Shown here: positions 9,978-17,826 of the stretch, one piece after another
Layout: each line of letters opens with the position of its first letter
Position numbering within the stretch: position 1 is the stretch's first letter
NCBI GenBank assembly: GCA_004297445.1
Contig: SCUK01000061.1
Span: 52,310-116,309 of the forward strand
Direction: 5' to 3'
DNA from: Anaerolineae bacterium
GTDB lineage: Bacteria > Chloroflexota > Anaerolineae > Anaerolineales > UBA11579
Length of the DNA: 64,000 nt
Position numbers and translations under genes: made by a program
Notes under the pieces: generated by a model
What the model saw: only the letters and a program-made list of their open reading frames with translations
Databases searched by the model: none
Told to the model about the DNA's origin: nothing

Positions 9978-11213
9978 ATGCCTGATTTGGACCTGCTGGT
10001 GATTGGCGGCGGCGCGGCCGGATTCTTTGGTGCGCTAGCCGCGGCCGAAGCCCGGCCGGGGTTGCGAGTGCTGGTGCTGGAGCAGGGGGCACAGCCTTTG
10101 GCGAAAGTCAAGATTTCCGGCGGCGGGCGCTGCAACGTCACCACCTCCATTACGGACCCGGCCGTGCTGGTGGCCTGGTACCCGCGCGGCAGCCGCGAAC
10201 TGCGCGGGCCCTTCACCCGTTTTGGCCCGGCAGACACCATGGCCTGGTTCGAGGCGCGCGGCGTGCGCCTGAAGACCGAGCCGGATGGGCGCGTGTTCCC
10301 GGTGTCGGATGAATCGCAAACGGTAATTGATTGTCTGCTTGCCGGGGCCCGGCGGTTGGGAGTGGGCTGGCAGGTAAAGGCCGGCGCGCGAACGCTGGAA
10401 AAAGTGGAAAAGGGCTTTGCCGTTGAGGCATCCGGCGGCCAGCGTTGGACCGCGCGGCAGGTGCTGCTGGCGCCGGGTGGCGGGTCGGCGGCGGCCTACC
10501 GGCTGGCGGCAGGGCTGGGGCACACCATCGTGCCGCCGGTGCCTTCGCTGTTCACCTTCAATATTAAAGATGCCCGGCTGGAGGGTTTGGCCGGGGTCTC
10601 CGTGGTTGCGGCTCATCTGAGGCTGGCGGCGCACAACGAGCGGTTTGAAGCCGCCGGTCCCCTGCTGGTCACCCACTGGGGTCTCAGCGGCCCGGCGGTT
10701 TTGCGGCTGTCTGCATGGGGGGCGCGGGCGCTGGCGGCGGAGGGCCACACCGGCCAACTGCAAATCAACTGGCTCGGTGAGGCGAAGACTGAAGACGTGT
10801 TGGAGCAACTGCTGGCGGAGAAACAGGCGCACCCTCGCCAGCAGACCGCCAAGCACAACCCGCTTGGCGGGATGCCCGCCCGCCTGTGGGCGCGGCTGGT
10901 AGTCCTGTCCGGAATCCCGGAAACCCAGACCTGGGCGGATATCTCCAATAAGACTCTGCGGACTCTGGCCGGGGAACTGACGGCTGGCGAGTATGCCGTG
11001 CAGGGGAAGGGGATATTCAAGGAAGAATTCGTCACCGCCGGCGGTGTGAACTTGAAAGAGGTGGACTTCCGTACAATGCACAGCCGCGTATGCCCCGGGT
11101 TGTCCCTGGCCGGCGAAATCCTGGATATCGACGGGCTGACTGGCGGGTTCAATTTCCAATCCGCCTGGACGACGGGCTGGTTGGCTGGGCAGGCAGCGGC
11201 AACAGGGGAGTAA
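9978..11213 (+). CDS. HI0933/YhiN-like NAD(P)/FAD-dependent oxidoreductase
   Basis: DLLVIGGGAAGFFGALAAAE, KVKISGGGRCNVT, TAGGVNLKEVDFRTMHSRVCPGLSLAGEILDIDGLTGGFNFQSAWTTG. Confidence 0.92.
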   Translation: MPDLDLLVIGGGAAGFFGALAAAEARPGLRVLVLEQGAQPLAKVKISGGGRCNVTTSITDPAVLVAWYPRGSRELRGPFTRFGPADTMAWFEARGVRLKTEPDGRVFPVSDESQTVIDCLLAGARRLGVGWQVKAGARTLEKVEKGFAVEASGGQRWTARQVLLAPGGGSAAAYRLAAGLGHTIVPPVPSLFTFNIKDARLEGLAGVSVVAAHLRLAAHNERFEAAGPLLVTHWGLSGPAVLRLSAWGARALAAEGHTGQLQINWLGEAKTEDVLEQLLAEKQAHPRQQTAKHNPLGGMPARLWARLVVLSGIPETQTWADISNKTLRTLAGELTAGEYAVQGKGIFKEEFVTAGGVNLKEVDFRTMHSRVCPGLSLAGEILDIDGLTGGFNFQSAWTTGWLAGQAAATGE

Positions 11214-11249
11214 TATTAGACAAATTCAGTCTTAATGGAAGAGGAAGGT

Positions 11250-12331
11250 ATGTTGCATCGCATCATCAAGTTAGTATTTTCTCTGTTGGTGGTTTTGTCC
11301 CTGTTGGCTGGGTGCGCCCCGGCCGCCGTTTCAGAAACAGAAGCCCCGCTTGCTGCGCCCGCCACGGAGGCTCCGCCGGAACCCACAGCCGTGCCCACAC
11401 AGGCCGAGCCGGACGTGGTTCAGGTCGGCTTCCTGCCCGTGCTTTCGATGAGCCCGTTCTTCATCGCTGAGGCGGAAGGCTTTTTCACCGAGCAAAACAT
11501 CACTTATGAATGGCAGTCCATCGAAACGATGGCGGATGCCGTGCCGCTGCTCGCGGCCGGCACACTCGATGTTTCCGCAGGTTCGATTAACTCGGCGCTG
11601 ATTAACGCCACCGCCGGGGGCGAAGCGGTAGCGGTTGTGGCCGACAAGGGTTATATGAACGTGGGCTATTGCCCATCGGGCGCCATTATTGGTTGCAGTG
11701 AAATTTTGACCTCCGGTGTGCTGGACTCTGCCGAGACTGTTCGCAGCCTGACCTATGCCGGAAATACCATCACGACCACCGCCTATGTTCTGGATCAGTG
11801 GTTGAACGAAAACTACGGCCTGTCGATCAATGACATTAATACTGCTCGCATACCCAATGCAGCCTGATTGATTCGTTCAACAACGGGGCCATTGACATGT
11901 CCGGTGTCCAGGAACCGACGATGACGACGATACTCGCCAGTACAGATACCGAGGTCATCATCGCACTGGAACCCTATTTGAGCGGACTTAATTACGCCGT
12001 TGTCGTCTATGGCCAGCAACTGATCGAAGAAAACCCGGACCTTGGTAATCGCTTCATGGTTGCCTATCTCAAGGGGGTGCGCCAATACCTGGAAGGTCCC
12101 ACCGAGCGCAACCTGGAGATTATCAGCGCGGCCACCGGCGTGGATGCTGAAACGCTGGCTGGGATTTGCTGGCCGTATATGCGGCCGGATGGCGTGATTA
12201 ACTATGCAGGCTCACTGGATTGGCAGAACTGGGAACTAGCCAACGACCGACTCGAAGCCATCGTGCCGGAGGAAGTCTACTGGAACAGAAGTTTTGTGGA
12301 TGCTGCCAACGAGGTGCTTGGCGCCCCGTAA
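11250..12331 (+). pseudogene. NMT1/THI5-like substrate-binding lipoprotein, frameshifted near 11864
   Basis: ORFs 11235..11867 and 11897..12331 align end to end with paralogues at 12905 and 16738; a 1-nt loss in gca gcc (c)tg att gat creates TGA. Confidence 0.8.
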
Positions 12332-12351
12332 AATCACTTTGAACTGTAACC

Positions 12352-12379
12352 AAAGATGCCCCGATACCGGGGCATCTTT
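12352..12379 (+). terminator. intrinsic terminator
   Basis: AAAGATGCCCCG/CGGGGCATCTTT followed by TTT. Confidence 0.8.
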
Positions 12380-12398
12380 TTTGTGCTTTGGGAAAACA

Positions 12399-12758
12399 TT
12401 ACGGGCGTTGTGCGCCAATTCTGCCCAGATGGGTGTTCTGGAACGAGTCCGAGTACTTGAGGCCGTAACCGAACACCCGGTCCAGGCTGGCATGGCCCAG
12501 CAACAGCAAGCCGGCGAACTGCAAGACAGGCAACGCAAGGGCCAGCCCGATAAGGTATAGCACGATGGCCAGCCCGCGGTGATGGGCAAGGTTGTAGGTA
12601 AGCGCGCCCAGTTTCGGCCCGCCCAGGTAGCCCAGCATGCTCAAGTCGGGTGCCAGCAGAAGCAAAAAGAACCACCGCCAGGCATAGCCCAGCGGAAGAA
12701 AGAGAACGAACGCAAAGATGGCAATCAGCAGTTCTTCAAGGCGCAACAAAGTCTTCAT
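12399..12758 (-). CDS. DUF4260-like membrane protein
   Basis: 119 aa, LLLAPDLSMLGYLGGPKLGALTYNLAHHRGLA, HASLDRVFGYGLKYSDSFQNTHLGRIG. Confidence 0.8.
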   Translation of the reverse strand: MKTLLRLEELLIAIFAFVLFLPLGYAWRWFFLLLLAPDLSMLGYLGGPKLGALTYNLAHHRGLAIVLYLIGLALALPVLQFAGLLLLGHASLDRVFGYGLKYSDSFQNTHLGRIGAQRP

Positions 12759-12904
12759 TCTTCCTCCAGGTTGTAAATCGGCAACACGAATTGCAGGGTG
12801 ATTTCTACTATAATATCAGGCAGAAGGATGGCTGGTCTTTGGCCAATTGAATTCAGCCTTTCTATGCGGCTAATTTCCCCCCAATTTTTCAGAGGAGATT
12901 TCCT

Positions 12905-13984
12905 ATGTTGCAAAAACTAATTTCAATCCTGGCACTTACTGGGATTACCCTAACGGCCTGTGCACCAGCCGCGGCAACAGTCCCCATCGACACTCCAGCA
13001 GATAACCAATCTGCCACGACGGCCGCCACAGCTGCGCCGCCGGAGTCCACCGACACCCCCGAACCCGAGGTCGTCATACTGGGGCTGTCAAGGGTCTTTT
13101 CCAGCCTGCCGCTCTACATCGCCATTGAGGAAGGCTATTTCGCCGAGCAGAACATCATCGTCGAAGTGACCGAGTTTGAGAGCGCCAACGTCATGTTGCC
13201 GGTGCTGGCCGCCGGCGAGCTGGATGTGGCGACAGGTTCATTGAACTCCTCGCTATTCAACCTGGTGGCCCAGGAACCCGGCGTCAAGATTGCCGCGGAT
13301 AAGGGCTACTCTGACCCTGAAGGCTGCCAAACCAACGCGGTCATCGCCCGTCGTGACCTCCTTGAATCCGGCGCATTTGAGGACGCACAGCGCGTCCTGT
13401 CGCTCGTTTACAGCCTGAGCCTCACATCGCCCACCTCCTACATAGTCGACTCCTGGCTCCACGAGAACCACGGCCTCACCCTGGAGGAGCTGAACACCAA
13501 CCTGCTGCCACAGGCGGCGGTTATCGATGCCTTCAACACAGGTGCCATTGACGTGGCCGTGGTCGTCGAGCCGTCCCTCAGCCAGGTGCTGGCGGCCACC
13601 GATACCGAGATCTGGCTGACCTACGAGGGCTATCTGGACCAAATTTCTTCTGGGCTGGTGATGTACGGCCCCGGATTGGTGCAGGACAACCGTGAACTCG
13701 GCCAGCGCTTCATGGTCGGCTACCTCAAAGGCGTGCGCCAGTATCTCCAAGGCCCGACTGACCGCAATCTGGAGATCGCCGCCGAGATCTTCGATTTCGA
13801 AGCCGATTTTCTGCGCGGCATCTGCTGGGCGGCCGTGCGGCCGGATGGCCGCATCGATTACGCCGCCACCCTCCCCTGGCAGGAATGGGAGCTGGCCGCC
13901 GGGCGCATCGACCGCATTGTGACCGAAGCGGAATTGTGGGACCCGGCTTTCGTGGAGTATGCCGCATCCATGCTGGGCGAATGA
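12905..13984 (+). CDS. NMT1/THI5-like ABC-type substrate-binding lipoprotein
   Basis: LTACAPAA lipobox; VFSSLPLYIAIEEGYFAEQNIIVEV; paralogous to 11250 and 16738. Confidence 0.85.
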   Translation: MLQKLISILALTGITLTACAPAAATVPIDTPADNQSATTAATAAPPESTDTPEPEVVILGLSRVFSSLPLYIAIEEGYFAEQNIIVEVTEFESANVMLPVLAAGELDVATGSLNSSLFNLVAQEPGVKIAADKGYSDPEGCQTNAVIARRDLLESGAFEDAQRVLSLVYSLSLTSPTSYIVDSWLHENHGLTLEELNTNLLPQAAVIDAFNTGAIDVAVVVEPSLSQVLAATDTEIWLTYEGYLDQISSGLVMYGPGLVQDNRELGQRFMVGYLKGVRQYLQGPTDRNLEIAAEIFDFEADFLRGICWAAVRPDGRIDYAATLPWQEWELAAGRIDRIVTEAELWDPAFVEYAASMLGE

Positions 13985-14021
13985 TTCGCCAGGAGTTTGC
14001 TCTCCCAGCGCGCGATTGATC

Positions 14022-16709
14022 ATGGAAAAAAGATACGGCGCCACACTCAACAACCCGCGCTACAAGCCTCTGCCGGAAGGGTACTGGTCGCGCAGCCCCC
14101 TGGAGATTTTCGAGGGATTGGCCAGCGAGCATCCGGACGCCGTCATCCTGGCAGATCTGGATTCAGAGTTCAGCCTGGCTCAGGTTCAACGCGGTGCCAA
14201 CCGTCTCGCGCACGCCATCCGCCACCGCTGTGGGCCGGAGGCCGCGCCCGTGGCCTTGCTCTTCGGCAAACAGGCGCAGCTCGGCCTCGCCATGATCGGC
14301 GCGCTGAAGGCCGGCAAGTTCTACGCGCCGCTGGAGCCAACCCTGGCCGTGGAGCAGCTGCGAGCCATCCTGGGTGATTTGAAGCCCCAGATGCTTGTCT
14401 ACGACACCCGCTTTGCGGACCTGGCGACTGCGCTCAACCAGCCGGGACTTGAACTGCAGTCTGCGCTGGCCGACGACAGCCTGCCTGAAGACTCGCTGGG
14501 CATCTACCCGGGTCGCGAAACCACGCTCTCCGTGCTGTACACCTCAGGTTCCACTGGCCGCCCCAAGGGCGTGCCGCGCACACACGCCCAGCAGTCGGGG
14601 CGACTGGCGCGGCAAGTGCATAATCAGCAGTTCGCCTTCCAGGAACGTAGCCTGAAGGCCGAGAGCCCCAACTTCGCCTCCGGCCAGGTCTCCATGTGGC
14701 TGGCGCTGGCCGCCGGTGGCCAGCACTACCTCTATGATCTGGAACGCGCTGGAAGCCGGGACTTCGTCGGCTGGTGTAATGCGCGCCAGATCGAGCGCTG
14801 GGGGGCTACGCCCAGCACGTTCCGCAGTGTGGTGTCGGATTTCGCCGAGGGGCAGAACATCCCCTCCCTGCGCCTGATCCAGCTGGGCGGTGAACGTATC
14901 CACAAGGGCGATATCGAGTTGTTCCAGCGCCATTTCGGCGGTGACACGCTGCTTTCTATGGGACTGGGCAGCACCGAGACCAGCAGCATCGCCGGCCTCA
15001 CCCTGCGAGCGGACCAGGCGCTGGAGGGTGACCAGGTACCAGCTGGCTATGCCGCGGAGGGCGTCGAACTCGTTATCGCCGATGAACAGGGGCGGCCGCT
15101 TCCGGCCGGGGCGCGGGGCGAGGTGTGTCTGCGTGCGACTGAGAAACTGCAGATCTACCTGGATAACCCTGAAGCAGATGCCCGCAAATACTTGGATGAT
15201 ACCGAACGGCCGGGGGCCTACCTCTACCGCACCGGTGACGCTGGGTGGCTGGAGCCCGATGGTCTGCTGTATTTAGCCGGGCGCCTTGACGACCAGCTCA
15301 AAGTGCGAGGCATGTGGGTCAGCACTTCCGAGGTGGCTGCCGTGGTCGGGGCATTCCCGCAGGTGCGCGATGTGACCGTACGCGGCCTGCCTGACAGATT
15401 TGGCAACATGCGTCTGGCCGCCTATGTGGTGAGTGACTCAGGTACTATCGACATCCGGGCCTTGCGCGCCTTCCTGAGCGCCCGGTTGGCGAGTCACATG
15501 CTGCCGTCCTATTTCATCCAGCTGGAGGCTCTGCCACGCCGCAGTTCCGGTAAGGTGGACCAGGACTCCCTGCCGCCGCTGGACGGCAAGCGCCCAACTC
15601 TTTCCAGCGAATTTGTTGCTCCCAAAGGCGAACTCGAACGCCAGCTGGCCGTCATCTGGGAAGATGTGCTGGATATTCGACCGCTCGGCGCACAAGACGA
15701 TTTCAACGAACTGGGCGGCGATTCGCTCCAGGCGACGCGCATCTTCGCCGCCATCAACGAACAATTGGGCCGCAGCCTGCCGCCCGCGTTGCTCTATACT
15801 TCCCCCACTATCGCTGCTCTGGCCCAAAAGATGGGTGCCAGCCCGGCGAACGAGCCGCCGCCGTTTGTGGTGCCGGTCCAATGGGGCGAACGCCGCCGTC
15901 CCTACTTATTCTTCATCACACCGCGACGCGGTGATGCCATCGCCTACAGTCATATTGTGCAGAACCTGCCGCCCGACCAGACCATCTACAGTTTTAACTC
16001 GTGGATTTTCCCGCAGGCCGTGTTACGCCAGATGACCATCCCAGAACTGGCTGCCAAATATGTCGCTCGTCTGGTGGAGATCGAACCCAAGGGACCCTAC
16101 CTGCTTGGCGGGCATTCGCTGGCTGGCACCATTGCTTACGAAATGGCGCTCCAACTGCACCAGCAGGGTCACACAATCGCGCTGGTATTCATGTTCGACA
16201 CCTATGGGCCGGGTTTCGAAGCCGAGCGTGTTTTCCATCACCAGCGCGGTCGAATGCTGGGCCATTTGCGGCGGCTGAAGGGGCGGGAGCAACTCCGGTT
16301 TGGAATCGACCTCGTCCGCCAGATTCCCCTCAAGGCCGGGCGGCTGGCGCGCCAGGTGGGCCGCAGGTTCAACCTCGAACTACCCATCACGAGCCGCCAG
16401 CGTGAAACCAAATTCTATAAAGGTGCTTATCATCCGCCGCCCAGTGACCTGCCTGTGCTGCTTTTCAAAGCTTCGCAGGACATGGCCCCCAACAACCCGG
16501 ATAGATCCATGGGCTGGAACAACGTGGTAAGGGGCGGCGTACGCATCGAAGTCGTGGAGGGCGAACACGCCTCGATCCTGCGCAACCGCGGCGCGGAGCA
16601 AATTGCCGCCAGCCTGCACCGCGAACTGGCCACCCTTCATTCGGAGCATCCTGCAAGATTGTCTGAGACGCTTGCGGCCGATTTAGCTCCGCCAACCATG
16701 ACGGCCTAG
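14022..16709 (+). CDS. NRPS-like A-PCP-TE tridomain enzyme 1
   Basis: A3 YTSGSTGRPKGVPRTH; A7/A8 YRTGDAGWLEPDGLLYLAGRLDDQLKVRG; PCP NELGGDSLQATRI; TE GGHSLAGTIAYEM; no condensation domain. Confidence 0.9.
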   Translation: MEKRYGATLNNPRYKPLPEGYWSRSPLEIFEGLASEHPDAVILADLDSEFSLAQVQRGANRLAHAIRHRCGPEAAPVALLFGKQAQLGLAMIGALKAGKFYAPLEPTLAVEQLRAILGDLKPQMLVYDTRFADLATALNQPGLELQSALADDSLPEDSLGIYPGRETTLSVLYTSGSTGRPKGVPRTHAQQSGRLARQVHNQQFAFQERSLKAESPNFASGQVSMWLALAAGGQHYLYDLERAGSRDFVGWCNARQIERWGATPSTFRSVVSDFAEGQNIPSLRLIQLGGERIHKGDIELFQRHFGGDTLLSMGLGSTETSSIAGLTLRADQALEGDQVPAGYAAEGVELVIADEQGRPLPAGARGEVCLRATEKLQIYLDNPEADARKYLDDTERPGAYLYRTGDAGWLEPDGLLYLAGRLDDQLKVRGMWVSTSEVAAVVGAFPQVRDVTVRGLPDRFGNMRLAAYVVSDSGTIDIRALRAFLSARLASHMLPSYFIQLEALPRRSSGKVDQDSLPPLDGKRPTLSSEFVAPKGELERQLAVIWEDVLDIRPLGAQDDFNELGGDSLQATRIFAAINEQLGRSLPPALLYTSPTIAALAQKMGASPANEPPPFVVPVQWGERRRPYLFFITPRRGDAIAYSHIVQNLPPDQTIYSFNSWIFPQAVLRQMTIPELAAKYVARLVEIEPKGPYLLGGHSLAGTIAYEMALQLHQQGHTIALVFMFDTYGPGFEAERVFHHQRGRMLGHLRRLKGREQLRFGIDLVRQIPLKAGRLARQVGRRFNLELPITSRQRETKFYKGAYHPPPSDLPVLLFKASQDMAPNNPDRSMGWNNVVRGGVRIEVVEGEHASILRNRGAEQIAASLHRELATLHSEHPARLSETLAADLAPPTMTA

Positions 16710-16737
16710 TTACTCCTAATTGAGTACGGAGGATTTC

Positions 16738-17802
16738 GTGTTTAGCAAACTCTTAACCCCTATCGCTCTCATTATGTTGGTTCTGGCCGCCTGCGGGGGC
16801 CCGGTAGCCAGCGAAGCGCCGCCGGATTCAAGCCCAACGGCTCCCGTCCTAGCAGAGCCCACCGAGACGCCTGAACCGGATACAGTGGTCCTGGCGCTCA
16901 ACCCACAGTTCTCCAATGCCCCGTTCTTCATCGCGATGGAAGAAGGCTACTTCGTGGAGCAGAACATCGAGATCGTTATCGAGGACATTTCCCGCAGCTC
17001 CGAGGCGCTGGTGCTTGTGTCCAGCGGCGACCTTGACGTGGTCTCCGGGGCCATCAATACCGCATTGATCAACCTGCTGGCGAGCGACCCCAACGTCCGG
17101 GTTGTGACCAACAAGGGCTACTCGCCGGAGGACGGCTGCCCGGCCCCCGGCTTGTTCATCCGCAGAGACCTGTATGAAAGCGGTGTGCTCGATTCCGCTG
17201 AGATGGTGCGCGGGTTGACGCTGGTCGGGAGGGTGAGCAGTTTCACCGGCTTCATCTATGAAACCTGGCTCAGAAACGAATACGGGCTTGACTTGGAGGA
17301 TGTCGCCCTGGAGGATCTGCCGCAAGATGCGCTAATCGACGCCCTCGCCAACGGCGCGATTGACATCGGCACGTCCACCGAACCGTTCCTCTCCCATATT
17401 CAGGATTCGGGCCATGCGGTCGTCTTCAAGTCTTACGGTCAGCTGCTCCCGGATATGGAATATTCCTATGTCATCTTCGGCAGGAAGCTCACCGTCGAGG
17501 ATCGTGACCTAGGCAACCGCTTCATGGTTGCCTACTTGAAGGCGGTACGCCAGCTGTACACAGAGGGCAAATCGGACCACAATATCGATATCCTCACCGC
17601 CGCCACCGGGCTGGATCGCGAACTGGTGGCTCGAATGTGCTGGCTGGATGTGAATCCCACCGGCGATATTAATTTCGTCACGGTTCTGGCGCTTCAGGAA
17701 TGGGCGTTGGCGCGCGGCGACATTGAGCGTATCCTGACCGAAGAAGAGTACATGGATTCAAGTTTCGTAGACTACGCCAATCAGGTGCTTGGCCCACCCT
17801 AA
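16738..17802 (+). CDS. NMT1/THI5-like substrate-binding lipoprotein
   Basis: GGAGG then GTG start; LAACGG lipobox; NPQFSNAPFFIAMEEGYFVEQNIEI. Confidence 0.85.
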   Translation: MFSKLLTPIALIMLVLAACGGPVASEAPPDSSPTAPVLAEPTETPEPDTVVLALNPQFSNAPFFIAMEEGYFVEQNIEIVIEDISRSSEALVLVSSGDLDVVSGAINTALINLLASDPNVRVVTNKGYSPEDGCPAPGLFIRRDLYESGVLDSAEMVRGLTLVGRVSSFTGFIYETWLRNEYGLDLEDVALEDLPQDALIDALANGAIDIGTSTEPFLSHIQDSGHAVVFKSYGQLLPDMEYSYVIFGRKLTVEDRDLGNRFMVAYLKAVRQLYTEGKSDHNIDILTAATGLDRELVARMCWLDVNPTGDINFVTVLALQEWALARGDIERILTEEEYMDSSFVDYANQVLGPP

Positions 17803-17826
17803 TGCTAAGCGCGCCAACGCCGCCGG

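Noticed and set aside
11250-17802. Complete ABC importer operon
   Set aside because: Only binding proteins are present; no permease or ATPase gene is in the region
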